Shown here piece after piece: positions 9,721 to 17,569 of a DNA stretch of 64,000 nucleotides. The DNA is taken from NCBI RefSeq assembly GCF_024721995.1, contig NZ_JANQBC010000003.1, positions 434,001 to 498,000 on the forward strand. Reading direction: 5' to 3'. Below the pieces are notes generated by a model that was not told the DNA's origin, searched no databases, and saw nothing but the letters and a program-made list of their open reading frames with translations. The stretch is from Paenibacillus radicibacter (lineage in GTDB: Bacteria > Bacillota > Bacilli > Paenibacillales > NBRC-103111). Position 1 is the stretch's first letter. Each line of letters opens with the position of its first letter. Position numbers and translations under genes: made by a program.

Positions 9721-10404
9721 CTAATCACCAACCTTATAGCCTAAACCACGCACCGTTTTGATTAATACTGGATTGCTCGGATCATCCTCCAGCTTTTCCC
9801 GCAGCCTTTTGATATAAACCGTTAATGTATTATCGTTCACGAAATCGCCGGCCACATCCCAGATCTGCTCTAACAGCTGATTCCTTGAAAGGATCTGTCC
9901 AATGTGATTGCCAAAGATCAGCAATAAGCGATATTCTAAGGCGGTCAGTGCAACCTCTGTGCCGGTTTTATATACTTTACCCTCAAGGGTATTGATTCGA
10001 ACATTGTCGATGTCGATGATTGCTCGGGCCTGAGGCGACTTCTGGTATCTTCGCAAGACAGTCTTAATTCGAGTGAGAAGCTCACGAACTCGAAATGGCT
10101 TCGTAATATAATCGTCAGCACCCATTTCAAGCCCCATCACGACATTAACCTCATCGTCGATCACCGTTAAGAAAATGACCGGAATATCTCGCCGCTCCTT
10201 CACCAACTTACACAATTCATAACCACTTCCATCCGGAAGCTGCAAATCGAACAAACATAAAGCGATTTGATCAATGTCGTCGAGAATCACCTTTTTAGCT
10301 GAGGCAATATCATGGCAAAGAACGGTTGAATAACCATCTTGCTGCAGCGAATATTCCAGCCCCGTGGCAATCGTCTTATCGTCTTCGACTAATAAAATTT
10401 TCAT
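9721..10404 (-). CDS. OmpR-family response regulator
   Basis: 227 residues: a receiver domain with acidic pair ED8-D9, phosphoacceptor Asp53 (LFDLQLPDGSG) and conserved Lys in DYITKPF, followed by a winged-helix Trans_reg_C domain ending in TVRGLGYKVGD. It is the first gene of the minus-strand cluster and is contiguous with its kinase. It most likely controls the downstream VanZ/ABC genes, which is inference from position. Confidence 0.95.
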   Translation of the reverse strand: MKILLVEDDKTIATGLEYSLQQDGYSTVLCHDIASAKKVILDDIDQIALCLFDLQLPDGSGYELCKLVKERRDIPVIFLTVIDDEVNVVMGLEMGADDYITKPFRVRELLTRIKTVLRRYQKSPQARAIIDIDNVRINTLEGKVYKTGTEVALTALEYRLLLIFGNHIGQILSRNQLLEQIWDVAGDFVNDNTLTVYIKRLREKLEDDPSNPVLIKTVRGLGYKVGD

Positions 10405-10505
10405 GTGTAATCATCCTTGTGTAACGATTATATTTACTTTTATATAAGTATTTTTCGCCCTACTTATTATTAGCTTCACCTTAACAGTTCTAATAACAAA
10501 AAACA

Positions 10506-10535
10506 AAAAAGGAGCTTCCAAGATAGCTCCTTTTT
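10506..10535. terminator. Bidirectional terminator
   Basis: AAAAAGGAGCT and AGCTCCTTTTT form a perfect 11-bp arm pair around an 8-nt loop. On the minus strand it ends the SPFH/zinc-ribbon operon before the response-regulator gene. Confidence 0.85.
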
Positions 10536-10668
10536 GTTGTCTTGCTTATATAAACTATTTCTTCTTATACTTGATCAAACAGATTCATACTTACTTTTTA
10601 ATCACACAATATGTAGAATAATGCATCAAAGTACTTGGTATATCTCTCGACGAAATTCTCTTCATCCC

Positions 10669-11346
10669 TCATTCATCTTTCAGGACGGTTCCACAATATT
10701 GGCATTCCTTTGGTTGGGTCGGATGCAGTTTTACGGCAGCACCACAACCGGAACAGAACACACTTTTGGACGTGCCTTCGATTCTAGCTTCCATAGCCGC
10801 AGACGTCTGCGCGGTAGCTGAGTCGTTCATTTGCATTTCCGATTTCATCGTTCTGCCAGGTAGAACAATATCTCCACTGTCCGTTAAGCTCGCATTTGGT
10901 AGCTGACCAGTTGCGATCATATATCGAATGTCTTCACGCACTTTTTTGACCGATACACCTGTCGACTGGGACAGCGCAACGATTGTTCCATTCCCCTGCT
11001 CGATGATTAGCCAGTAGTATGCCTTGTACAGAGCAATTATCTTCTTCTTACGGGAATAAGCAATGACATAGAAAAAGATAGCTGGTATTCCGAATAAAAT
11101 AAAAAACGGGATAAAAATACCTACAAATACATCACCGGTCGCACCCGACGCCAGGAACAACAACATACATAATCCCAATAGTGTCATTAATACGTGTCCC
11201 GTCAGCCTGTAGTCCTTTTCCCTCAAATGATTATATTTCGCATGAAGGGCATATCGGATAATGAGTAAAGCGACTCCCACTGGAAAAAGCAAGAGACCGA
11301 TCAATACAAACAATCCATGAATTCTAACGTTTACTGGCTTATGCAC
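10669..11346 (-). CDS. YdjG-like membrane protein with zinc ribbon
   Basis: About 225 residues. Two N-terminal TMs (about 10-30 and 48-70) and another pair near 75-110 precede a winged-helix-like stretch (LSQSTGVSVKKVREDIRYM) and a C-terminal zinc ribbon, FCSGCGAAVK then CQYCGTVLKD. I take GTG 11346 as start, 7 nt after GGAGG, instead of the TTG abutting the ribosome-binding site. It is the third gene of an operon with an SPFH protein and a coiled-coil membrane protein; B. subtilis ydjG-ydjH-ydjI, coupled to PspA, is the nearest known arrangement. Homology to YdjG is a judgement from architecture only. Confidence 0.65.
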   Translation of the reverse strand: MHKPVNVRIHGLFVLIGLLLFPVGVALLIIRYALHAKYNHLREKDYRLTGHVLMTLLGLCMLLFLASGATGDVFVGIFIPFFILFGIPAIFFYVIAYSRKKKIIALYKAYYWLIIEQGNGTIVALSQSTGVSVKKVREDIRYMIATGQLPNASLTDSGDIVLPGRTMKSEMQMNDSATAQTSAAMEARIEGTSKSVFCSGCGAAVKLHPTQPKECQYCGTVLKDE

Positions 11347-11364
11347 AAGCAATCCTCCGCTCTG

Positions 11365-12099
11365 CTATTTTCGTTGAAGTAACTTCTCGTTGCGATCCGT
11401 CAGTATAATCGAAAGATCGCGGATTCGGCGGTCAAATGAGTCAATCTCTTCTTGAATAGGCTGTTTCATATATTCACGAATATCTGCCGCCAACTTCTCC
11501 ATCTCTCCCAACAGATGGTGTTCGACCTCTAACATCGTCGTATGGGATACTGGATCGCTAAACCGAACTTTCTCTTCTAACTGTTCGAGTTCGCGAAAAA
11601 GCTGTTTCCCTTCTTCCTTACCCTGCAATTGCCGTACAGAATCGCGCAACACATGTAGCATGGATTGCACAAATTGCGTCTGAGATGTGGCATTATCATC
11701 CTGAACCGACTTGTGAAAGGCGAAAGACGCCATGCCTACAGCAATTCCAGCGATTGCAATCACAATCAAATGAATAAGGGAATAAGACAGAACTGATATG
11801 TCGAATAACAACGAAAATAAAATGACTATGACCGCCACCGCAATTAAATAAAGCGTCGAGACCGTTACGAACGCCGATAAACCAATAGAAATGCTCCCGC
11901 CACGCTTCTGCGTAGCTATCCCGAAAAGCGCTGTACTATATACTGCCGTTTCAGCCAACACCAGCGCCCCTAAAGAAATCCAAAGATGACCCGGACGAGA
12001 GAATGGTAATCCTATCAAGAATAAGAGCGCGATCGTTAGCACAAGCATGCATACGTATATAAAGGTCCATATCCCCGCATTTAATCGAAATTTATTCAT
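11365..12099 (-). CDS. YdjH-like membrane protein with coiled coil
   Basis: About 244 residues. Four N-terminal TM helices (about 10-130) are followed by a soluble, charged helical C-terminal part (about 135-244) likely to form a coiled coil. The start ATG 12097-12099 follows AAGGAGG at a good distance, and this start avoids overlap with the upstream SPFH gene. It sits between the SPFH gene and the zinc-ribbon membrane gene. In B. subtilis, YdjH/YdjI act at the membrane with PspA; a similar scaffold role is inferred. No catalytic motif is visible. Confidence 0.6.
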   Translation of the reverse strand: MNKFRLNAGIWTFIYVCMLVLTIALLFLIGLPFSRPGHLWISLGALVLAETAVYSTALFGIATQKRGGSISIGLSAFVTVSTLYLIAVAVIVILFSLLFDISVLSYSLIHLIVIAIAGIAVGMASFAFHKSVQDDNATSQTQFVQSMLHVLRDSVRQLQGKEEGKQLFRELEQLEEKVRFSDPVSHTTMLEVEHHLLGEMEKLAADIREYMKQPIQEEIDSFDRRIRDLSIILTDRNEKLLQRK

Positions 12100-12110
12100 G
12101 TTGAACCTCC

Positions 12111-13418
12111 TTATGGGATAAGCTTGTTGCCACATTCCAGACAGAACTTTTGGCCTGGCTTCACTTCATGCTGGCATTGGCTACATTTCAACACCGCGCT
12201 CCCTCCGCAATTGGAGCAGAACTTAGCGCCAGCAATCAGAGGGTCACTGCAACTTGGACACAACTTAACTCCAATGTTGTATCCACATTTGATACAAGAT
12301 TCGGAGTCGGCTGAGTTATCAGATCCGCAATTCGGACATGGGCGATTCTCATCGCCGCAATGCGGGCAAAATTTGGCATTCGCTGGGAAAGACTTTCCGC
12401 AAACACTACAATCTGTTGCCTTAGCGGCTGCAACCGGTATCGGTGCCGCCGATACATATGAATATCCGCAATTGTTGCAGAACCGCGAGTCTTCTCGATT
12501 GATTGTGTGACATTGCAAGCACGGCTTACCAGCTGATGTGTTCATCTCCTGCGTCAACCCCGCCATCTGACCACCAACAGCACCACCAACACCAAATCCC
12601 ATCCCGAGTCCGATTCCCGCTCCCATTACGTTAGAACTGCCAGACCCTTCGTTCTTTGCCGCTCCTTCAAGCGTATCGAACGTTCGTTGCTGCTGATACG
12701 TATAACCGATAATGTCCATTTCGGCTTTTTTAGCCAATGCTTCTTTAAGCCGGATCGTAGTTGGATCGTCATCAGGCATATTGATCGAATCGATGTAGAA
12801 ATTGAGCAGCTTGATACCGTACTCTCGAAAAACTGGCCCAATTCTTTCCTCAATATGTTTGGCGATCTCTGCAATATAAGCATTAATTTCTAAGATACTG
12901 ATTTTCTTTAAGACCAAATAAGACGTTATCAACTCGTTAATGTTCATCATTAGGAGACTGCGGAAGTACTTCACCAACGTATCTTTGTCGAATACTGGCA
13001 TCGTACCAATCAACTTAAGAAGAAACTTGCGAGAATCCTCGATCTGTACCCCGAATTGCCCGAATGAGCGGATAGAAAGTATAATCTGGTACTTCGGATC
13101 CTGCAATTGAAGCGGCGATGCCGTTCCCCACTTCACGTCCAAAGAATTAATCTTGTTGATGTACCATACTTCAGCCGTAAACGGAGAACGTCCACCAAAC
13201 GGTAAATTAACAAGTGCCTGAACGAAAGGAATGTTCGCTGTATCGAGCGTATGTCGGCCAGGGCCGAATAGATCGAGCGCCTTCCCTCCCTTGAACAGTA
13301 TCGCTTCCTGCGTCTCATTTACGATCAATTGCGTCCAGGTGCCTAATTCTTGATTTGGATATTTCCAGACGAACAAATCCGATGGACCATCGAACTTGAC
13401 GACTTCAACTATAGCCAC
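12111..13418 (-). CDS. SPFH/virion-core protein with zinc-ribbon tail (YdjI-like)
   Basis: 435 residues. Residues ~1-235 form an SPFH (band 7) domain of the YdjI/virion-core type, beginning MAIVEVVKFDGPSDLFVWKYP. A Gly-rich linker (about 255-290, GAGIGLGMGFGVGG) leads into at least five CxxC zinc ribbons, for example CLQCHTINREDSRFCNNCG and CSVCGKSFPANAKFCPHCG. B. subtilis YdjI is shorter (about 323 residues), so the multi-ribbon tail is extended here. The start is GTG 13418 after GGAGGCAGG. First gene of a three-gene operon ended by the 10506-10535 terminator. Probable membrane-microdomain or envelope-stress scaffold. Confidence 0.85.
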   Translation of the reverse strand: MAIVEVVKFDGPSDLFVWKYPNQELGTWTQLIVNETQEAILFKGGKALDLFGPGRHTLDTANIPFVQALVNLPFGGRSPFTAEVWYINKINSLDVKWGTASPLQLQDPKYQIILSIRSFGQFGVQIEDSRKFLLKLIGTMPVFDKDTLVKYFRSLLMMNINELITSYLVLKKISILEINAYIAEIAKHIEERIGPVFREYGIKLLNFYIDSINMPDDDPTTIRLKEALAKKAEMDIIGYTYQQQRTFDTLEGAAKNEGSGSSNVMGAGIGLGMGFGVGGAVGGQMAGLTQEMNTSAGKPCLQCHTINREDSRFCNNCGYSYVSAAPIPVAAAKATDCSVCGKSFPANAKFCPHCGDENRPCPNCGSDNSADSESCIKCGYNIGVKLCPSCSDPLIAGAKFCSNCGGSAVLKCSQCQHEVKPGQKFCLECGNKLIP

Positions 13419-13575
13419 AATTACCTGCCTCCTTCAATGACTAAAGATTCATGCTGTCCCATGTTTATGTACATAATTCGACTCCATTCTCTATTCTACG
13501 TTCAAGAAAATATTTCCTCCAAATCCTATACCAGATTTGAATAATTTGAGCACTATAACCATAAAACTACACACC

Positions 13576-13612
13576 AAAAACCCACCTGCCGGCAATCCTC
13601 GACAAGCGGGTC
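13576..13612 (-). terminator. Terminator after the ArsR/reductase remnant
   Basis: On the minus strand an 11-bp stem with three G-T wobbles (ACCCGCTTGTC against GGCAGGTGGGT) is followed by TTTTTGG. It survives downstream of the fusion remnant at 13674-14060. Confidence 0.6.
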
Positions 13613-13673
13613 CATCAACGTTCAAGTGCTGTTAATTTTTTTAACCTAATCTGTCACCTGTTACATTTTCCAT

Positions 13674-14060
13674 TTAACCTCTTGATCCGACTAATAAAGG
13701 TTGATTTTCTATATAGTCAGCGTACTCGCTGGCATACTGTTCAAGCGGCTCATCGGTAACCTCGCAAATTTGACTCACTACATAAGGCTGACGATAGATC
13801 ATTCCGGTAAGATTAGCTGTCTGCTGGAACGGTCGTAGCAACTCGCTAAATGAATAATTGTGACGACCTCCGGCTTGTTGCAAGACAGATAGATACTGCG
13901 ATGTTGTCGATTGGGTCATGTTTAGCTTGGTGGTTATCTGACTAACGCATACGCCAACCTCAACAAGGTCAACTCCCTCTTGCGCGCCAAAATGAGCTTG
14001 AGGATCAGGTAACCACTCTAAGATTTGCAGACGAGCTTCGTTAAGATAATGCCTTACAAA
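13674..14060 (-). pseudogene. ArsR regulator fused to the end of a flavodoxin-fold reductase (remnant)
   Basis: Read on the minus strand the open frame from about 14060 starts HYLNEARLQILEWL and contains the ArsR wing-helix sequence VCVSQITTKLNMTQSTTSQY then LSVLQQAG. It switches at once to RHNYSFSELLRPFQQTANL, TGMIYRQPYVV, the characteristic C-terminal part of KefF/NQO-type NAD(P)H oxidoreductases. The simplest reading is an arsR-reductase operon collapsed by one internal deletion that kept frame. No start codon lies between the upstream in-frame stop (14061-14063) and the ArsR helices, so only an internal Met at 13919 could initiate. It is probably non-functional. Confidence 0.65.
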
Positions 14061-14102
14061 TTAGCCGATCTTTCTTTATATCCTTACATTAACGCTGTAG
14101 AA

Positions 14103-14116
14103 TATAATGTACGCAC
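14103..14116 (+). promoter_or_regulatory. -10 box and overlapping GTACGCAC motif of the HxlR gene
   Basis: A consensus TATAAT at 14103-14108 is directly followed by GTACGCAC at 14109-14116, where transcription would begin. The same octamer occurs near the neighbouring reductase gene (15107-15114) and a second HxlR gene (23735-23742). I read it as a candidate HxlR operator placed for autorepression. No good -35 is visible. Confidence 0.5.
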
Positions 14117-14154
14117 ATTGATATCCTATACGTATCTAAAGGAGAGTGTAACTT

Positions 14155-14499
14155 GTGCAAGAAACTTGTGTTCCGACTGGCGTGGAATTAAAAAGCACTG
14201 GCTTTGGCTATACCTTGTCCTTAATAGGCGGCAAATTTAAAATGATCATTTTGTATTGGCTCTCTGAAAAAAAGGTGATGCGGCACAATGAGCTGAAACG
14301 AAGTATCGGCACCATTTCTTTTAAAACACTTAGCATCATGTTAAAAGAACTAGAGGCTGATGGCCTTATCATACGCAAAGAATTTCCTCAAGTCCCCCCA
14401 AAAGTTGAGTATTCATTATCTGAACGTGGTCTATCTCTCATTCCTTTGTTAAATATGATGTGCGATTGGGGAGAAAAAAACAGTTCAACAGCGGATTAA
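14155..14499 (+). CDS. HxlR-family (DUF24) regulator
   Basis: 114 residues forming the HxlR/MarR-like winged helix, with the family wording RHNELKRSIGTISFKTLS and FPQVPPKVEYSLSERG. A single early Cys5 (MQETCVPT) is at the place of the redox-sensing N-terminal Cys of B. subtilis YodB, CatR and HypR, suggesting sensing of quinones, diamide or related electrophiles. The start is GTG 14155 after AAGGAG. The gene converges on the flavodoxin-fold reductase at 14516-15043, a typical target type. Regulation of that reductase is inferred from position and from a shared promoter octamer. Confidence 0.88.
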   Translation: MQETCVPTGVELKSTGFGYTLSLIGGKFKMIILYWLSEKKVMRHNELKRSIGTISFKTLSIMLKELEADGLIIRKEFPQVPPKVEYSLSERGLSLIPLLNMMCDWGEKNSSTAD

Positions 14500-14515
14500 G
14501 CGTATAAGCCGCTTC

Positions 14516-15043
14516 TTATAGATTATCAATAAAATTCAAGTAATCTTGATCGCTTTGCTCGAGTATGCTTGTAGGCAGCTCATGTTCTGTACCATATAAC
14601 GCATAGAACGAACGATAGTCGGCTTTGCAATATAAGAAGGTAGTTTCAAAAGGAGATAGCAAATGCCCAAGTGTATAGCGATATCTTCCCTCTTCACTGT
14701 AATCTTCTTTATTAATTCCGACAGATAGCGCTAAACCCACTTTACGGTTCTTTAATTTATCACCTTTTGAGCCATATGCCCAACCATAAGTGAAAACATC
14801 GTCTAACCATTTTTTTAGCATAGGTGGTGAACTAAACCAATACATGGGGAATTGCAAAATAAGGTTATCATGAGCTTCAATTAGTTGCTGTTCTTTCTCC
14901 ATATCAATGTTTCCGTCTGGATAAACCTTATATAGTTCGTGTACGGTATACTTTTCAGGGTATTTTTTAAGTTGTTCTACCCATCGCTTATTAATAGCCG
15001 ATGTTTCTATGTTTGGGTGCGAGACGATTATAAGAGTTTTCAA
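14516..15043 (-). CDS. NAD(P)H oxidoreductase, flavodoxin-fold (KefF/MdaB type)
   Basis: 175 residues. The N-terminus MKTLIIVSHPNIETSAINK carries the FMN phosphate-binding loop; LILQFPMYWFSSPPMLKKWLD is split around the conserved FPMYW motif; FAYGWAYGSKGDKL-like wording appears as FTYGWAYGSKG. This is the flavodoxin-like NQO family (Pfam flavodoxin_2) that reduces quinones with NAD(P)H and FAD/FMN, a cytosolic detoxifying activity. The normal length and motifs show it is intact, unlike the fusion remnant at 13674-14060. It is convergent with an HxlR gene and has GTACGCAC in its promoter region. Confidence 0.9.
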   Translation of the reverse strand: MKTLIIVSHPNIETSAINKRWVEQLKKYPEKYTVHELYKVYPDGNIDMEKEQQLIEAHDNLILQFPMYWFSSPPMLKKWLDDVFTYGWAYGSKGDKLKNRKVGLALSVGINKEDYSEEGRYRYTLGHLLSPFETTFLYCKADYRSFYALYGTEHELPTSILEQSDQDYLNFIDNL

Positions 15044-15106
15044 AGTGTTGACCTCCCTAGGAATGATTTACTCCTAGAGTATAGAACACCTTCTACAAAT
15101 AAATAA

Positions 15107-15114
15107 GTACGCAC
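15107..15114. promoter_or_regulatory. GTACGCAC motif upstream of the reductase
   Basis: Exact octamer about 64 bp upstream of the reductase start, just beyond a likely -35 region (a TATACT -10 lies closer to the gene). A partial second copy GTACTT follows 11 bp on. It is identical to the octamers near the two HxlR genes. Confidence 0.4.
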
Positions 15115-15140
15115 TTTTATTACAGGTACTTACATAAAGG

Positions 15141-15572
15141 TTAGTGTCTATTCAAGTATCGAGCTGTACTTCGAACCATCATTTCCCGTCGTAGGAAGCC
15201 ATACTGTTCATAGAGCCCATGCGCATCACGTGTACCGAGATAAATAGAAGTATGGCAAATGCGAGGATGATCAACCAATACAGCCATCATCCATTTGCTA
15301 AGTCCTTTTCCACGATGCTCAGGGTCGACGATCACGTCACATAGCCACGAAAAGGTTGCTCCATCCGTTACAACCCGCATAAAGCCTACTTGAACCCCTT
15401 CTGCACTAAACAATCCGATACAAAGCGATTCTTTCCAGCTATTCATGATCGTTTCTTCCGACCGTTCTGCAGCCCAGTACGTACTCTTCAATAATGCAAG
15501 TGTCACATCCTGCTGCAGCTCTTCCACATTGTCACTCATTCTGTAAGGCAAATAGTCATGAATCCACTCCAT
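15141..15572 (-). CDS. GNAT-family N-acetyltransferase
   Basis: About 143 residues with the GNAT core: LCDVIVDPEHRGKGLSKWMM contains motif A, the acetyl-CoA pyrophosphate loop R-G-K-G, and YLGTRDAHGLYEQYGF gives motif B. The start ATG 15570-15572 follows GGGAGG by 8 nt; another Met five codons upstream lacks spacing for it. Divergent from the MocR regulator at 15687. The acceptor substrate is not predictable from sequence. Confidence 0.9.
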   Translation of the reverse strand: MEWIHDYLPYRMSDNVEELQQDVTLALLKSTYWAAERSEETIMNSWKESLCIGLFSAEGVQVGFMRVVTDGATFSWLCDVIVDPEHRGKGLSKWMMAVLVDHPRICHTSIYLGTRDAHGLYEQYGFLRREMMVRSTARYLNRH

Positions 15573-15589
15573 CTGTATACCTCCCATAG

Positions 15590-15618
15590 TTCACGTTACG
15601 TAATATGTTTAGTATAAT
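15590..15618 (+). promoter_or_regulatory. Promoter of the MocR-type gene
   Basis: TTCACG (15590-15595), 17 bp, then a perfect TATAAT (15613-15618). Transcription would begin near 15625, which supports the translation start at ATG 15687 over GTG 15633. Confidence 0.5.
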
Positions 15619-15686
15619 GGTTACAGTTATATGTGAATATTCAATTAATTATAGACTATACCCATACAGATCGGAGTGGAACGGTC

Positions 15687-17069
15687 ATGAAATTTGAGAA
15701 TGTAAAAGAGAGTCTGAAACAACAGATTAACAGTGGAGTAATCCGACCAGGGGGTAAATTACCGTCCATTCGAGAACTTAGTCTAGAGTGGAAGTGCAGT
15801 AAAAACACAATAATTCGAGCTATTGATGAATTGGAAAAAGAACATCTTATTTATTCCGTACCGAAGAGTGGCCACTACGTCATTGTTCGTTCCTCCAAGT
15901 CTGAGAATCAACCGGACGGGCAGATTGATTTTACCGCGGCTGCTCCCGATCCTGGTATCATCCCCTATGAAGAAATCCAACATGGATTGAATCGGGCGGT
16001 ACAGCTATACGGAGATCATCTTTTTACATACAGCGATCCGCTTGGATTCCTATCTCTACGCCAGTCTATATCCCAGCACCTAACAGCCTCTCAAGTTTTT
16101 GCTGGACCTGAACGGATTTGCATTGTCTCTGGCGCTCATCAAGCGCTTCACTTGCTTACCCTTATGCCATTCCCGAATGGGAAATCTGTCATTTTGGTCG
16201 AACAACCGTGTTATGCTGGAATGCTCAAATTATTGAGCCTCCTAGGCGTAACTACATTAGGAATTACCCGAACGGAATCAGGTATTGATCTTGAGGAACT
16301 AGAACGACATTTCCGGAATAACTCTATCAAGTTTTTTTATACAGTCCCTCGTTACCACAATCCACTCGGAACCAGCTTGTCACGTCGTGAGAAAGAAGCA
16401 ATCGCGGCACTTGCGGACAAATATGATGTGTATATTGTAGAAGACGACTATCTCGCGGATTTAGAAACAGACAGTAAAGCTGATCCAATCTGCAGCTACG
16501 ATTATTCGGGTCGCGTTATCTATATCCGAAGTTTTTCCAAAATCATGCTACCCGGCCTGCGAATCGGTGCAGCTGTACTCCCCGCAGCCTTAATCACATT
16601 GTTCCGAATGTATAAGTCGTCGAGCGATTTAAGCACAACCGCCCTTTCACAAGCCGCTTTAGAGATTCATCTAAGTAGTGGTTTATTTGGGCGCCATGCC
16701 GCCATGGTGAGAGAACGCTATGGAATTCGAATGAAGGTTTTACAAGAAGCATGTGCCCGATATTTGAACGAGGGCTTCCGTCTAAGTAAGTCAGCTGGGG
16801 GGATATTTGCCCAACTTGAGCTCCCCCATCATCTGGCTGCAGAGGAGTTAACCGCGACCCTTCGTCAGAAGAACGTGCATGTCTTCCCTACAATGAATTA
16901 TTACCTTCCTAGTGTGGAAAGCACAAACAGCTTGCGCCTCAGTATTATTCGCACGAATGAACAAGAGATTGAGGATGGCATCCAGATCATCCGTCAGACA
17001 GCTGACGAGCTAATGATTCAAAGAAGTTCAAATCAATTTAGCCGATCACCAGCCTTTAGTTGGATTTAA
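15687..17069 (+). CDS. MocR-type GntR regulator with aminotransferase domain
   Basis: About 460 residues: an N-terminal GntR winged helix (about 1-65, LPSIRELSLEWKCSKNTIIR) joined to a fold-type-I aminotransferase domain (about 90-445). PLP-site features are PRYHNPLGTSLS (substrate-side Asn/Pro), VEDDYLADLE (Asp contacting the pyridine N) and RSFSKIMLPGLRIG (Schiff-base Lys). The start ATG 15687 has GGAGTGGA upstream; GTG 15633 is a possible alternative but would lie too near the predicted transcription start. MocR proteins regulate PLP, GABA or amino acid genes, often the adjacent divergent gene, here the GNAT. The target is unknown. Confidence 0.92.
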   Translation: MKFENVKESLKQQINSGVIRPGGKLPSIRELSLEWKCSKNTIIRAIDELEKEHLIYSVPKSGHYVIVRSSKSENQPDGQIDFTAAAPDPGIIPYEEIQHGLNRAVQLYGDHLFTYSDPLGFLSLRQSISQHLTASQVFAGPERICIVSGAHQALHLLTLMPFPNGKSVILVEQPCYAGMLKLLSLLGVTTLGITRTESGIDLEELERHFRNNSIKFFYTVPRYHNPLGTSLSRREKEAIAALADKYDVYIVEDDYLADLETDSKADPICSYDYSGRVIYIRSFSKIMLPGLRIGAAVLPAALITLFRMYKSSSDLSTTALSQAALEIHLSSGLFGRHAAMVRERYGIRMKVLQEACARYLNEGFRLSKSAGGIFAQLELPHHLAAEELTATLRQKNVHVFPTMNYYLPSVESTNSLRLSIIRTNEQEIEDGIQIIRQTADELMIQRSSNQFSRSPAFSWI

Positions 17070-17199
17070 AAAGATACCTACAGCGATTGTTCGTGAGTTT
17101 TCGGTCGAAGAGGGCCTTATGGATGTAAGTGAAGTAACATTTCATTGCTAATTAGCTTGATCATGCCAAACAAGAAGAGGTTACTACTCTGCTTCTTTG

Positions 17200-17565
17200 T
17201 TAATAAATCTTTTTCAACAGCTCCATCACTTCATCCATCGTAAGGCCAAACGATTTGTAGTAGGATGTATCGTTTTCCATTTGCTTTAGGATCATTTCGT
17301 TGCGTATTTGCAGGATCTTATCTGACGAGAATTCGGCTACAAAACATCCTTTGCCTGTTACCGTATTGATCAATCCGCTTCGTTCGAGCTCTTCCCAAGC
17401 TTTCTTGACAGTAATGACACTCACCCCAAGCTCCAGAGCAGCCTGACGAATAGGTGGTAAACAATAGCCGCTTTCCAACTCGCCTTTTAGAATCTGGGCG
17501 CTGATTTGTTCGACAAGCTGCTGATAAATTGGTTTTTCAGATGCATTCGAGATTGATACATTCAT
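17200..17565 (-). CDS. GntR-family (YtrA type) regulator
   Basis: 121 residues: a GntR winged helix (ISNASEKPIYQQLVEQISAQ at the start, then YCLPPIRQAALELGVSVITV) with only a ~40-residue C-terminal dimerising tail, which defines the YtrA subfamily. These repress ABC-transporter operons, typically their own. It is the last gene of a three-gene minus-strand operon, 4 bp after the permease. Its likely operator is the 29-bp inverted repeat at 19090-19118 before the first gene. Confidence 0.92.
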   Translation of the reverse strand: MNVSISNASEKPIYQQLVEQISAQILKGELESGYCLPPIRQAALELGVSVITVKKAWEELERSGLINTVTGKGCFVAEFSSDKILQIRNEMILKQMENDTSYYKSFGLTMDEVMELLKKIY

Positions 17566-17569
17566 AATT

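Noticed and set aside
11339-11347. Single DnaA box TTATGCACA
   Set aside because: It lies across the start of a coding region and is isolated; one 9-mer is expected by chance.
12124-12510. 128-residue antisense reading frame inside the SPFH gene
   Set aside because: It arises from the Cys-rich repeats of the real gene on the other strand and has no ribosome-binding site or family resemblance.
15227-15232. CACGTG as a parS site
   Set aside because: Flanks do not match the parS consensus (TGTTnCACGTGnAACA-like). The other CACGTG at 63510-63515 fails for the same reason.
17078-17146. Short open frame after the MocR gene (reading TAIVREFSVEEGLMDVSEV)
   Set aside because: No start codon with a ribosome-binding site, and no family match; it could be debris but is not supported.
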